DNA of 64,000 nucleotides from Kitasatospora kifunensis (GCF_014203855.1 NZ_JACHJV010000001.1:434001-498000); one strand, 5' to 3'; shown: positions 1 to 9,331, numbered from the stretch's first letter. The notes: generated by a model not told the origin, from the sequence alone. A program made the numbers and translations.

Positions 1-59
1 TCTGACTGTCATGATCGGCATCGCTTTCAGTGATCGATATGACACATGAGGTGAGCGGA

Positions 60-2363
60 ATGGGGCGTCATCGGGCCACGGCAGTCACCGCGTTGCTGAC
101 GGCGATGCTGCTGAGCTGCTGTCTGCCCTCGGCGTCCAGCGCCGCCCCACCCGCCGGCGGACCGGCCGCCTCGCCCTTCGACACCGCGCCCGCGTTGGCG
201 AGCCTGCGGCGGCTGCTGCCCGAGCGGGCCGACCGGTTCCGGCTGGTGCCGGTGGTCAGGCCCGCCACCGGCGACTACTTCTCGCTCACCGGAGGTGGCC
301 CGGACGCCATCGAGATCCGGGCCACCTCCGGGGCCACCTTGCTGAGCGGCGTCGGCTGGTACCTGGAGCAGATCGCCAAGGCGGACCTCGGCTGGCCCGG
401 AGACAGCCTGAACCGGCTCCCCACCGCCCTGCCCGCCGTGGCCGGCACGGTCACCCGCGCCGCCACGGTGCCCCACCGGTACGCGCTGAACGACACCGAC
501 ACCGGCTACTCGGGGCCGTACCGCGACTTCGCGGCCTATCAGCACGAGATCGACCTGCTGGCCCTGCACGGCGTCAACGAGGTCTTCGTGCAGACCGGCG
601 CGGAGTGGGCCTACCACCAGGCCCTGCAAGAATTCGGTTACGGGGACGAGGAGTTGCGTGCCTGGATCCCGGCGCCCGCGCACCAGAGCTGGTGGCTGCT
701 GCAGAACATGGCGGGCTTCGGCGGCCCGGAGTCCGCCCGGTTGCTCCAGGCCCGGGCCGATCTTGGCCGCGGCATCGCCGACCAGCTCAGGGCGCTGGGC
801 ATGACACCGGTGCTGCCGGGCTTCTTCGGCACCGTGCCGCCCGGCTTCGCCGACCGCAATCCGGGCGCGCGGGTGGTGCCGCAGGGCTCGTGGGTCGGCT
901 TCGCGCGCCCCGACTGGCTCGACCCGACCGGTCCGGTCTTCGATCGGCTCGCGGCCGCCTACTACCGGGCCCAGCGGCAGCGGTTCGGCGACAGCGCCAT
1001 GTACAAGATGGATCTGCTGCACGAGGGCGGCGTGCTCGGCCCGGTCGACGCGAGCCGGGCCGCCGGGGCGGTGCAGGACGCCCTGCAGGCGGCGCATCCG
1101 GGCGCGACCTGGGTGATCCTCGGCTGGCAGGACAACCCGAGCGCGGCCGTGCTGAACGGCGTCGACCGCAGCCGCCTGCTGATCCTGGACGGCCTCGCCG
1201 ACCGCTACCCGGACGCCGATCTCGACCGCGACCGGCAGTGGGGCGGCACACCGTACGCCTTCGGCACCATCGACAACTTCGGCGGCCACACCAGCCTCGG
1301 CGCCAACACGGCCGTCTGGGTGAGCCGCTTCCAGCAGTGGCTGGCCAAGCCCGGCAGTGCCCTGCGCGGCATCGCCTACCTGCCCGAGGGCACCGGCGGC
1401 AACCCGGCCGCCTTCGAACTGTTCACCGAACTCGCCTGGCAGCAAGGGCCGATCGACCAGGAGCGCTGGTTCGCCGACTACGCCGCCCGCCGCTACGGCG
1501 GCCCTGACCCGCATGCCGCGGCCGCCTGGGACCTGCTGCGCCGCGGCCCGTACAGCACGCCCGCGGACGGCTGGAGCGAGCCCCAGGACAGCCCGTTCAC
1601 GGCCCGCCCCAGCCTGAGTGCCGCCACCGCCGCGACCTGGAGTCCCACCACGATGCGCTACCCGGCCGACTCGGTACGCGCGGCACTGGACCAGCTGCTT
1701 CAGGTCGCGCCGACCCAACAGGCCTGCGAGGCCTACCGGTTCGACCTGGTGGACGTCGCCCGCCAGGCGCTCAGCAACCAGGCCAGGGAGCTGCTGCCGC
1801 AGATCGCCGCCGCCTACGCGGCCAAGGACCGCGCCACCTTCGGTGCGCTGACCGGCCAGTGGCACGACGACGAGCTCCTGCTGGACCAACTCCTCTCCTC
1901 CGACGCCCACTTCCTGCTCGGCCGCTGGATCGCCGCCGCCCGCGCCTGGGGCACCGAGCCGGCCGAGCGCGACCAACTGGAGTACGACGCCCGGTCGATC
2001 CTCACCACCTGGGGCGGCCGCGGCCCCAGCGAGGACGGCCAGTTGCACGACTACGCCAACCGCGAGTGGTCCGGCCTGCTGACGGGCCTCTACGCTCAGC
2101 GCTGGAGCGCCTACTTCGCCACCCTGGACGCCGCGTTGGACAGTGGCGGCGAGCCGGTGGCGATCGACTGGTTCGCGCTGGACGACGCCTGGGCGCACCG
2201 GACCACGGCCGACGCCGCCGAGCCGGCCGGGCCGACTGGTCCGACCGGGCCGACCAGGCCGGCCGAGTCCGCCGAGCCGACCGAGCCCACCGGAGATCCG
2301 ATCGCCCTGGCGAGGTCGGTGGCCGCGTCCCTGGCGAACTCGCCTGGCTCCGGGGCGAGTTAG
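60..2363 (+). CDS. Secreted alpha-N-acetylglucosaminidase, GH89 family
   Basis: Predicted exo-glycosidase releasing terminal alpha-linked N-acetylglucosamine outside the cell. The protein (about 767 aa) has an N-terminal signal peptide (RHR followed by a hydrophobic stretch ending near SASSAAP), then the GH89 N-terminal domain and barrel. The two catalytic acids of the NAGLU family fall in LLHEGG (Glu at about residue 322) and YLPEGTGGN (Glu at about 443). The all-helical C-terminal domain is present, ending in a short Pro/Thr/Glu-rich linker and an ARSVAASLAN tail. I chose ATG 60 rather than the upstream GTG 30 because GAGG lies about 8 bases before it. The stop codon lies within about 2 bp of the likely left end of the neighbouring insertion sequence, so the last residues may have been affected by the insertion. 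Confidence 0.9.
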   Translation: MGRHRATAVTALLTAMLLSCCLPSASSAAPPAGGPAASPFDTAPALASLRRLLPERADRFRLVPVVRPATGDYFSLTGGGPDAIEIRATSGATLLSGVGWYLEQIAKADLGWPGDSLNRLPTALPAVAGTVTRAATVPHRYALNDTDTGYSGPYRDFAAYQHEIDLLALHGVNEVFVQTGAEWAYHQALQEFGYGDEELRAWIPAPAHQSWWLLQNMAGFGGPESARLLQARADLGRGIADQLRALGMTPVLPGFFGTVPPGFADRNPGARVVPQGSWVGFARPDWLDPTGPVFDRLAAAYYRAQRQRFGDSAMYKMDLLHEGGVLGPVDASRAAGAVQDALQAAHPGATWVILGWQDNPSAAVLNGVDRSRLLILDGLADRYPDADLDRDRQWGGTPYAFGTIDNFGGHTSLGANTAVWVSRFQQWLAKPGSALRGIAYLPEGTGGNPAAFELFTELAWQQGPIDQERWFADYAARRYGGPDPHAAAAWDLLRRGPYSTPADGWSEPQDSPFTARPSLSAATAATWSPTTMRYPADSVRAALDQLLQVAPTQQACEAYRFDLVDVARQALSNQARELLPQIAAAYAAKDRATFGALTGQWHDDELLLDQLLSSDAHFLLGRWIAAARAWGTEPAERDQLEYDARSILTTWGGRGPSEDGQLHDYANREWSGLLTGLYAQRWSAYFATLDAALDSGGEPVAIDWFALDDAWAHRTTADAAEPAGPTGPTGPTRPAESAEPTEPTGDPIALARSVAASLANSPGSGAS

Positions 2364-2364
2364 C

Positions 2365-3669
2365 TAGGCCCGGCCGACCTTCACGCGGCCACCTCGGTGC
2401 GCTCGACCAGGATGCCGTTCTCGAACCGGGCTCCCGCGCGGACAAGAGGCACCAGGTGGGCACCGGTGATCGCACGCCATCGCGCCTGGGCTGATTCGAC
2501 GAGCTTGAACACCATCGTGAGGGCCGCGGCCGGGCCGCCGGCCCCGTGGGTGACCTTGGTGCGGAGCTTGACCGTGGAGAACGTCGACTCGATCGGATTC
2601 GTGGTCCGCAGGTGAACCCAGTGCTCGGCCGGGAAGTCGTAGAACGCCAGCAGTTCCTCCTGGTCGTCGGTGATCTTCGCGACGGCCTTGGGCCACTTGC
2701 CGCCGTAGGCGCGGGCGAACGCCTCGATCGCCTTCTCGGCGTGCGCGCGGTCCGCCGCGTGGTAGATCCCCTGGATCGCCTTCGTCGCGCCCGGGTGTGC
2801 GGACTTCGGCAGGCAGTTCGCGACGTTCCGGGCCTCGTGAACCCAGCAGCGCTGCTGGCGGGCGGCCGGGAAGACCTCGGCGAGCGCCTTCCACAGGCCC
2901 ATCGCGCCGTCGCCGATGACGAGCTCGGGGTCTCGCATGCCGCGTCGGCGGCAGTCGCGCAGCAGGTCGACCCAGGACTCGGTGGACTCCCGCAGCCCCT
3001 CGGCCAGCGCGATCAACTCCTTGGTGCCGTCCAGGCGGACGCCGAGCAGGACCAGGACGCACGAGTGCGCCTGACCGAGCAGGACCTTCGGGTGGACCCC
3101 GTCGGCCCATACGTAGACGAAGTCGCGGTCGGACAGATCCCGCTCCTGGAAGCCGGCGTGGTCGTCGCTCCACTGCTTCGTCAGCCGGGTGACGGTCGCG
3201 GGCGACAGGCCGGCCGTGCCGCCGAGGAACTGCTCCAGTGCGGGACCGAAGTCCCCTGACGACAGTCCGTGCAGGTAGAGCAGCGGCAGGACCTCCGAGA
3301 TCTTCGGCGACTTGCGGCACCACGGCGCGAGGATCTTCGAGGAGCACCGCTTGCGCTCGCCGGTCCTGTCGTCGATGCGGCGGTCGTTCACGGGGGGCGC
3401 GGTGACCTCGACCGGGCCGGCCGCGGTGACCACCGTGCGGGGCCGGTGGTGACCGTTGCGGACCACCGGACATCGTCCATGCTCGTCGGTCTCGGCCGCC
3501 AACTCGGCCATGTACTGATCGACTTCCGCCTCCAGCGCGGCAGCCAGCATCCGGCGGGCGCCCTCGCGGACGATCTTGTCGATCAGGGAACCGGACTGGG
3601 TGGAGCCGTCATCGGTGACCACGCTGAGCACGGGCGTGTCTTCCCGACTCGCGCTGCAACGGGGGCCTA
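2365..3669 (-). mobile_element. IS256-family insertion sequence (ends approximate)
   Basis: The element carries the transposase at 2381-3631. The ends are inferred only from a 7-bp inverted match (TAGGCCC at 2365-2371, its complement at 3663-3669). This gives about 1.3 kb, the usual size for the family. The inverted repeat is short, and I could not find an 8-9 bp target duplication outside it. Either the true ends differ by some bases or the copy has lost one flank by an adjacent deletion. Confidence 0.65.
2381..3631 (-). CDS. IS256-family transposase
   Basis: DDE transposase of the IS256/MULE type, about 416 aa, full length for the family. Visible motifs are the first Asp in YVWADGVHPKV, the second in VIGDGAMGLW, the C-x2-H pair in RCWVHEARNV, and the catalytic Glu in LRTTNPIES. 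The conserved stretches PWCRKSPKISEVLPLLYLHG and GLRESTESW are also present. GTG 3631 gives the family N-terminus VLSVVTDDG. The reading frame is open upstream and runs into the truncated regulator, so an artificial 581-aa fusion could be annotated here. No frameshift or stop is seen, so the element may be active. Confidence 0.93.
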   Translation of the reverse strand: MLSVVTDDGSTQSGSLIDKIVREGARRMLAAALEAEVDQYMAELAAETDEHGRCPVVRNGHHRPRTVVTAAGPVEVTAPPVNDRRIDDRTGERKRCSSKILAPWCRKSPKISEVLPLLYLHGLSSGDFGPALEQFLGGTAGLSPATVTRLTKQWSDDHAGFQERDLSDRDFVYVWADGVHPKVLLGQAHSCVLVLLGVRLDGTKELIALAEGLRESTESWVDLLRDCRRRGMRDPELVIGDGAMGLWKALAEVFPAARQQRCWVHEARNVANCLPKSAHPGATKAIQGIYHAADRAHAEKAIEAFARAYGGKWPKAVAKITDDQEELLAFYDFPAEHWVHLRTTNPIESTFSTVKLRTKVTHGAGGPAAALTMVFKLVESAQARWRAITGAHLVPLVRAGARFENGILVERTEVAA

Positions 3670-4126
3670 CTCCGAGACCGTCACGGATCACTCGGGAAGG
3701 TCCGCCCTCCGCGTCCCTCCCCACACCGATCCACAAGTCCCGAGAATTGCTCGGCGGCTCGACGGCGGAGCGCGAAGCCGGCACCGGCGGTTCGACCGAC
3801 TGCTGCCGCATCTGGATGCGCTGCCAGGCCAACTGCCAGTGTGCGAGTTCCTCGGCGGACGCGCCGAAGGCAGTGACCAGCGCCAACACCCGTTCCAGGG
3901 GCGGGAGACGACTCCGCTGAGGGCTCAGGTCTCCCGAAAGAGTGCTGCGTGGAAGGCCGGTGCGGCGCTCGAGTTCGCGCAGCGATGGGCTGCCCGACCA
4001 TACCTTGAGCGCCTGGAGTCGGCGAACGAACTCCTGCGGTGTGGCCGCTTCGCCCGAATCTGGCAGCGTGGCTGAAATCCGCTGCGATAACCGGTCTGGA
4101 TCCCCACCGATGTGTTGCCCGATCAC
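3670..4126 (-). pseudogene. XRE-type helix-turn-helix regulator, 3' end removed by the insertion sequence
   Basis: The first about 152 codons encode a small helix-turn-helix domain (EFVRRLQALKVWSGSPSLRE followed by RTGLPRSTLSGDL and a conserved helix ending AHWQLAWQRIQM). This domain is typical of actinomycete regulators that continue with a P-loop, WD40 or membrane part. Here the frame passes straight into the insertion sequence near 3670 and only IS codons follow, so the C-terminal effector part is missing. GTG 4126 has a good ribosome site (AGGGGG four bases upstream). I see the truncation directly; what was lost cannot be known from this window. Confidence 0.75.
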
Positions 4127-4359
4127 ATGTCCCCCTTTGAGGGATCGACCCGATCAGCCGATCCGGCGTGTGCCGGGAACCATTCTGGCCAACACCAACT
4201 AAGCGCTCCATGGCGTTTGCTTGGCGTTCTATGATGCTCTGCTGTCAGGGACCCGCCATGGCTGCGGGCTGGGAGTCGCCGACGGGGGTAGGCGTCCGGG
4301 GCGCCGGGCCGTTCCTGCCGTCGTCACTCCCGCAGAGTGGCCACCGTTCGGAGGCGATC

Positions 4360-6738
4360 ATGCTGGGGGATTTCGGAACGCTGCTGCGACAGTACCGGTT
4401 CTCGGCCGGGTTGACGCAGGAGGAGCTCGCGGAACGGTCAGGCGTCTCGACGCATGCGATCAGCGTGCTGGAGTCAGGGCGACGGCGGCCTCGCCTGTCG
4501 TCGGTGACGCGGCTGGCCACGGCCCTGGGCCTGGACCCGGCCGACCGCGACCGACTGCTGGCCGCGGTACGCGGAGAACCGCAGCCGCAGCCGGGCACGG
4601 AGTCGGCCGAACGCGTGGTGCCTCGACTACTGCCGTACGCCGTCCCGGACTTCACCGGACGGCGCGGCGAGCTGGACCGGCTGCTGGAGCTGGCCGCCGG
4701 AGCGGGCGGCACCCAGGCCCGTCCGCTGGTGATCTCGGCCATCGACGGCATGGCCGGCGTCGGCAAGACCACCTTGGCCGTTCATGCCGGTCACACCCTC
4801 GCCGACCGGTTCCCCGACGGGCAGATCTTCGTGGACCTGCGCGGTTTCACCCCGGGCCAGCAGCCGCTCGAACCGGGCGCGGCGCTGGCGAGTCTGCTCC
4901 GGGCGGTCGGTGTCAGCGACACTGCGCTGCCGTTGCACACCGAAGAACGCGCCCAGCTGTGGCGCACCCGGGCGGCCGGCGGGCGGTACCTGATCGTGCT
5001 GGACAACGCCGTCGACGCCGAGCAGGTCCGCCCGTTGATCCCCGGCGACCCGCGCTGCCTCACGCTGGTGACGTCCCGGCGGCGAATGCCCGCACTGGAC
5101 GGGGCGGTCAGCGTGCCGCTGGACGTGCTGAGCCATGACGAGGCCGTCGAGCTGTTCGCCCGGATCGTCGGCCTGGACCGGGTCGCCGGCCATGCCTCCA
5201 CCGTGGACGAGATCGTCGCGCTGTGCGGCAGGCTGCCCCTGGCGCTGCGGATCGCCGCCGCCAGACTGGCCCATCATCCCGCCTGGACGCCCGTCGAGTT
5301 GTTGCAGCGGATCCGGCGTCCGCAGAAGTTATTGACCGAACTCTCCGACCACGACCAGGGCGTTGCGGCGGCCTTCGTGGACTCCTACCACGCCCTCACC
5401 CCGGCACAGCGGCGTGCGTTCCGGCTGGCCGCGCTGCACCCCGGCGACGACTTCGCGCCGCACGCCCTCGCCGCCCTGGTGGACGCACCGCTGGACGAGA
5501 CCGAGGAACTCCTGGAGTCGCTGCACGACCACCACCTGCTGATCGAGCACACGGCCTTTCGGTACACCTTCCACGACCTGCTTCGCACCTTCGCCGGTGA
5601 ACTGCTCGCCCACGAGGAACCCGAACCAGGCCAGCGGGCTGCGCTCATACGGCTGTTCGACCACTACCGTCACACCGCCGCCTCGGCGATGGACCAACTG
5701 GCCCCGCTGGAACGGCATCATCGGCCGCAGCCACCCGCGCCCAGCGGCACCCCCCTGGTGTTCGCCGACCAGACGGACGCGGCGCACTGGCTGACCCGGG
5801 AACAGGCCAACCTGCTGACGGTCACCCGCCACGCCGCCGATGCGGATCTGCCGGAGTACGTGGCGGACCTGCCGGCGATCCTCTGGCGCCATCTCAAACG
5901 CAACATGCCCGCCAGTGAAGCGCTCGTGCTGGGCACCCGGGCCCTGCGGGCCACCCGGCAGCTCGGCAGTCCGGCCGGTGAGGCAGCCGCGCTACGGCAT
6001 CTGGGGCTGGTCCAGTACCAGCTCGGCGACTTCCCCCAGGCGCTTGACCTGCTCCATCAGGCCCTGGAGATCCAGCGGAGGATCGGGAACCGCAACGGTG
6101 AGGCCCATGTCCTGGCCAACCTGGGCTACACCCTGACCCGGATGGGTCGCCTGGAGGAGGCCCTCGGCCACCAGCGGCTGGCGCTGCGGCTCAGCCGGGA
6201 CATCCCCGAGCCGGCGGTCGAGACGATCGTCCTGAGCAATCTGGGGCCCACGCTGACCAGACTCGGACGGTTACAGGAAGCCGTGGAGTACCACCGTGAG
6301 GCGCTGGAGTTCCACCGGCGCAGCGGCAACCGCCTCGGCCAGGCCATAGTGCTCAACCAGTTCGGCGAGCACCAGCAGAAGCTGCAACGCCATCCGGAGG
6401 CCCTCGACCTGTACCAGGAGGCGCTGGAGCTGCACCAGGGCCTCGGCGACACCTTCGGCCAGGCCGAGTCGCACACCCTGCTCGGCGACGCCCTGCTGGC
6501 CATGGACGCTCCGGCGAGCGCTCTCCAGCACTACCGGGCCGCGATCGAGTACCTCCCGCACACCGGTGAGCGGTACAACCTCGGCCGCATCCACGTCGGG
6601 CTGGCACGCACGCACCAGCGCCTGGGCGAAACCGACACCGCTCGGGAGCACGCCGAACAGGCGGTCGAGATCCACACCTCGCTGAACATCCCCGAGGCGG
6701 ACGAAGCCCGCGCCCTGCTCGACTCACTCACGAAGTGA
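4360..6738 (+). CDS. XRE / NB-ARC / TPR transcriptional regulator
   Basis: Predicted cytoplasmic signal-transduction ATPase with DNA-binding activity, about 792 aa. Residues 5-65 form an XRE helix-turn-helix (LTQEELAERSGVSTHAISVLE). Residues 95-400 form an NB-ARC module with Walker A GMAGVGKTT at 130-138 and YLIVLDNAVD as Walker B. From about 560 to the end there are at least five tetratricopeptide repeats (ALDLLHQALEIQRRIGN and similar). ATG 4360 is preceded by GGAGG at five bases; the in-frame start at 4168 would add an unrelated extension. It resembles AfsR-like regulators but lacks the SARP/BTAD domains, so the target genes and the signal are unknown. It diverges from the truncated XRE gene. 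Confidence 0.88.
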   Translation: MLGDFGTLLRQYRFSAGLTQEELAERSGVSTHAISVLESGRRRPRLSSVTRLATALGLDPADRDRLLAAVRGEPQPQPGTESAERVVPRLLPYAVPDFTGRRGELDRLLELAAGAGGTQARPLVISAIDGMAGVGKTTLAVHAGHTLADRFPDGQIFVDLRGFTPGQQPLEPGAALASLLRAVGVSDTALPLHTEERAQLWRTRAAGGRYLIVLDNAVDAEQVRPLIPGDPRCLTLVTSRRRMPALDGAVSVPLDVLSHDEAVELFARIVGLDRVAGHASTVDEIVALCGRLPLALRIAAARLAHHPAWTPVELLQRIRRPQKLLTELSDHDQGVAAAFVDSYHALTPAQRRAFRLAALHPGDDFAPHALAALVDAPLDETEELLESLHDHHLLIEHTAFRYTFHDLLRTFAGELLAHEEPEPGQRAALIRLFDHYRHTAASAMDQLAPLERHHRPQPPAPSGTPLVFADQTDAAHWLTREQANLLTVTRHAADADLPEYVADLPAILWRHLKRNMPASEALVLGTRALRATRQLGSPAGEAAALRHLGLVQYQLGDFPQALDLLHQALEIQRRIGNRNGEAHVLANLGYTLTRMGRLEEALGHQRLALRLSRDIPEPAVETIVLSNLGPTLTRLGRLQEAVEYHREALEFHRRSGNRLGQAIVLNQFGEHQQKLQRHPEALDLYQEALELHQGLGDTFGQAESHTLLGDALLAMDAPASALQHYRAAIEYLPHTGERYNLGRIHVGLARTHQRLGETDTAREHAEQAVEIHTSLNIPEADEARALLDSLTK

Positions 6739-6750
6739 CTCGGACGGCGT

Positions 6751-6765
6751 CCCGGAGTGTCCGGG
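6751..6765. terminator. Short hairpin between convergent genes
   Basis: CCCGGA-GTG-TCCGGG, a perfect 6-bp stem, lies in the 34-bp gap between the convergent regulator (ends 6738) and secreted-protein gene (ends 6773). It has no U tract, so termination in both directions is only plausible. Confidence 0.4.
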
Positions 6766-6772
6766 TAACTGC

Positions 6773-7129
6773 TCAGTCGATCTGGACGCATGCCCAGGTG
6801 TTGTTGTTGGCCGGGTTAATCAGGCACACCTCCAGGCTCTGGCCCGGGTGCACGTTGATCGAGGTCACCTGGGAGTTGGCGGGCACCGGTCCTGCGAGGA
6901 TGCTCCAGCTGGCCGAGTCCAAGACGACGAGCTCGCAACCGGCGTTGGCGCCGAGCGCCTGGACGATCAGCTCGCCGTTCGTGACTTCCACCAGCACTGA
7001 GCAGCCGCCATTGTTGATGGGTATGCTGCCTATCGTTGCAGCCTGGGCCGACGTTGTGGCGCCCAGGCCGAGCGTGGCCGCGGCGAGCGCGACGGCCACT
7101 GCGCGTCCGGCAGTTGTGGTGAATCGCAC
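6773..7129 (-). CDS. Small secreted protein, paralogue A
   Basis: About 118 aa with a clear Sec signal peptide (a basic start, then VAVALAAATLGLGATTSAQA). The mature part is about 88 aa, beginning ATIGSIPINNGGCSVL, with two cysteine pairs likely to form disulphides. It ends in the motif GQSLEVCLINPANNNTWAC. GTG 7129 is chosen because GGAGGAGT lies directly upstream. The neighbour at 7321-7701 shares the signal peptide, the GGCS motif and the C-terminal GQSL..CLI..ANNNTWAC motif, so the pair is a tandem duplication. I do not recognise the family. The size and cysteine pattern fit an extracellular domain, inhibitor or cell-surface peptide. Function unknown. Confidence 0.82.
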   Translation of the reverse strand: MRFTTTAGRAVAVALAAATLGLGATTSAQAATIGSIPINNGGCSVLVEVTNGELIVQALGANAGCELVVLDSASWSILAGPVPANSQVTSINVHPGQSLEVCLINPANNNTWACVQID

Positions 7130-7320
7130 GGTACTCCTCCAGTCAAGAGGTCCGGAGCCGCACTCGGCGCCGGGGTGGGGATCGAATCCCGGGCGTACTT
7201 CGATGGCGTCATCGTCCGGGCACAGCCGGATGGTTGGGTTCGCGTTATGCCCACGCGACAGTCGGGCGGGGCGGGAGCGGACCCGCAAGGGCCCGCTCCC
7301 CCTCGCTCACCGCACCTTGG

Positions 7321-7701
7321 TCAGTTGGCCGGGCCGCAGGCCCAGGTGTTGTTGTTGGCCGTGTCGATCAGGCACGCCTTCAGGCTCTGGCCGGGACCGT
7401 CGTAGATGTACGGTGACTCGGCTCCGCTGCTGGTCGCGCCGTAAGCCCAGCTCCAGGTGTTCAGGTTGAAGACACCGAACAGGCAGTGGCCGGGGTTGGC
7501 GGTCGGGTCGATCGCCATGTAGTCGTGGCCGTCGCCCCCGAGCTGGATGATCTCCAACGCCGAACAGCCGCCGGTGCCGAACGAATAGGTGCCCTCGGAG
7601 GCGGCCTGGGCCGAACTCGCGGTCCCTACCCCGATCCCGGCCATCGCCACCGCGGCGATCACGGCGGCCGCGGCGCGCTTCCTGGTCCTGGTGAATCGCA
7701 T
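7321..7701 (-). CDS. Small secreted protein, paralogue B
   Basis: About 126 aa, with a signal peptide starting MRFTRTRKRAAAAV and cleaved near SSAQA. The mature region contains GTGGCSAL, an insert with YMAIDPTANPGHCLFGV, and the shared C-terminal motif GQSLKACLIDTANNNTWAC. ATG 7701 has GGAGCT about 4 bases upstream. The gene lies 191 bp upstream of paralogue A in the same direction, each with its own ribosome site. Sequence outside the shared motifs has diverged strongly, so the duplication is not recent. No domain is recognised. Confidence 0.82.
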   Translation of the reverse strand: MRFTRTRKRAAAAVIAAVAMAGIGVGTASSAQAASEGTYSFGTGGCSALEIIQLGGDGHDYMAIDPTANPGHCLFGVFNLNTWSWAYGATSSGAESPYIYDGPGQSLKACLIDTANNNTWACGPAN

Positions 7702-7884
7702 GGAGCTCCTCCAGTGAGTCGGTTCCGCCCCGGAGTCGGCACCGGGGCACACCCCGAATCTCAGCAACCGGCGGAACGCGAATCAACTGGTCGAGCACCG
7801 TCCCGGACACTCCCGGACGCTCCCGGACGGCGTCGGACGCCCCGGGCCCGGTCCGCCGTTGTCATCGGCGACAAGGGCCGCAGC

Positions 7885-8442
7885 TCACCGGCCGTCGTTG
7901 AGGAAGAGCGCCGTGCCGCTGGTGCGGGCACGCCAGACGGCGGCGAACCACGGGCGCTGCTCGGGTTGGAGACAGGGCTGCCACTGCTCGTACTCGCGCC
8001 AGGCGAAGTCGTCGTGCTCGGCGCTCAGCACAACAGCCAAAGCCCGCGCGGCGACCGATTCGGCAGCGTCGGTCAGGGCGGTCACCTCGGCCACGTCGAC
8101 CTCGTCGGCCGCGGTGACCGTCCCGGCGTCGAAGCAGAAGTCGATCACCGCGGGCCAACCGTCCGCCGGGGAGCGGTAGTCGACGGCGAGCAGTGGCAAA
8201 GCGCTGGGCAACAGGATGCCCGTCTCCTCGTGCGTCTCGCGCACCGCAGTGACGTTCGGCTGCTCGCCGGCGTCGGCCAGGCCGCCCGGGAGCTGCCACC
8301 AGGCCGGGTGGCCCGGGTAGCCGTGGGCCTGATGGAGCATCAGGATCCGGCCGGCCGGGTCGGTGAGCAGGACCCCCGCGGACACCACGTGCCGGGGCAG
8401 GGTGGCCGCGAACTCCTCGGGCCGCATGGCCACGGTCGCCAT
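7885..8442 (-). CDS. Nudix hydrolase
   Basis: Predicted Mg-dependent pyrophosphohydrolase of a nucleoside diphosphate linked to another group; the substrate cannot be read from sequence. About 185 aa. The full Nudix box G-x5-E-x7-RE-x2-EE-x-G is present (GLADAGEQPNVTAVRETHEE followed by TGI). ATG 8442 has GGAG upstream; longer in-frame starts give a low-complexity extension. The gene runs in the same direction as the GNAT gene upstream, with a 175-bp gap. Confidence 0.88.
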   Translation of the reverse strand: MATVAMRPEEFAATLPRHVVSAGVLLTDPAGRILMLHQAHGYPGHPAWWQLPGGLADAGEQPNVTAVRETHEETGILLPSALPLLAVDYRSPADGWPAVIDFCFDAGTVTAADEVDVAEVTALTDAAESVAARALAVVLSAEHDDFAWREYEQWQPCLQPEQRPWFAAVWRARTSGTALFLNDGR

Positions 8443-8617
8443 TCTCGCTCCTCTCCTCCTGGCCGGGCCCGGCAGCGCCGCCCGGCGCCGGTATGAGCGC
8501 TCGCCTTGGTCTCGCCTTGTTCTCGCCTTGATCAACTTGACCAACTTGACCAACGAACGAACGGCCGCACGGGCACGGCGCCAGGCGGGAAGATCGAGAG
8601 CGCGACCGCGCCCGCAC

Positions 8618-9283
8618 TCAGCTCGCCGCGACCGGCGGCGCGACCGGCGGCGCGTAGCAGAGGCTCGCCATCGGAGAGCGGGTGGTCCAGCCCAGGGTTG
8701 AGTACAGCGCCTGGCCCGCCGAGGTGGCGACCAGGACGCCCGTGTCGGCGCCCGCCTGGTGGGCGGCGTGCTGCAGGGTGCGCATGACCACGCTGCCGAG
8801 CCCCTTGCGCCGGTGCGCAGCGGCGGTCTCTATCTGGTCGGGCACGCCGACGGCGCCGGCCACCGCGAGCTGGCCGCGGGCGGCGAACTGCCCGTCGGTG
8901 GTGCGGATCAGCACCCGGATGACGTCGCCCCGGGTCCAGCTGGTGCAGCGGTATCCGGCCGGCAGCTCGACCCGCTCGGCGCCGAGCGGGCAGGTCATCA
9001 GGAAGGCCGGAGCATCCAACCGCCAGTCCGGAGTGACCCAGGAGCGGACGGTGTCGTCGTCGGCGAAGAGCTTCAGCCAGGTCCCCGGGGCGCTGGTCGC
9101 GGCGACGAGCTTTCGGACCTCGGTCTCGGTGGGCTCGGGCAGCAGATGCCGGGAGACGTGCTCGGCCTGACCCACGTCGATGGTCCAACCCCAGGGCTCG
9201 ACCAGCGGATCCGAGGCACCGCGCGAGACGACCCAGCCGTCGATCCACATCCGTACGAACTCGCCCACGGTGGCAGCCGACAT
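8618..9283 (-). CDS. GNAT family N-acetyltransferase
   Basis: About 221 aa. The C-terminal half carries the acetyl-CoA binding signature of GNAT proteins (IETAAAHRRKGLGSVVMRTL, matching Q/RxxGxG/A) and a final beta strand ALYSTLGWTTRSPM. The N-terminal half is an unassigned alpha/beta extension seen in Streptomyces members. ATG 9283 has GGGGAG six bases upstream. The acceptor substrate is unknown. A palindrome at 9317-9331 lies in the divergent promoter region. Confidence 0.82.
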   Translation of the reverse strand: MSAATVGEFVRMWIDGWVVSRGASDPLVEPWGWTIDVGQAEHVSRHLLPEPTETEVRKLVAATSAPGTWLKLFADDDTVRSWVTPDWRLDAPAFLMTCPLGAERVELPAGYRCTSWTRGDVIRVLIRTTDGQFAARGQLAVAGAVGVPDQIETAAAHRRKGLGSVVMRTLQHAAHQAGADTGVLVATSAGQALYSTLGWTTRSPMASLCYAPPVAPPVAAS

Positions 9284-9316
9284 GTTCACTCCCCGATTTG
9301 TAATAGGTGAATAGCC

Positions 9317-9331
9317 AGTAAGCACCTTACT
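9317..9331. promoter_or_regulatory. Palindrome in divergent promoter region
   Basis: AGTAAG-CAC-CTTACT is a perfect 6-bp inverted repeat with a 3-bp spacer. It lies 34 bp before the GNAT start and 138 bp before the membrane-protein operon. It looks like an operator; the binding protein is unknown, though the wHTH protein at 10131 is a candidate. Confidence 0.4.

Noticed and set aside
27..2198. Long antisense frame across the GH89 gene
   Set aside because: It has no domain motifs and the composition expected from the high-GC third codon position of the real gene. The GH89 frame has signal peptide and both catalytic acids.
2381..4126. Regulator-transposase fusion protein
   Set aside because: The fusion is a by-product of the insertion being in frame. 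The transposase has its own GTG start and family N-terminus.
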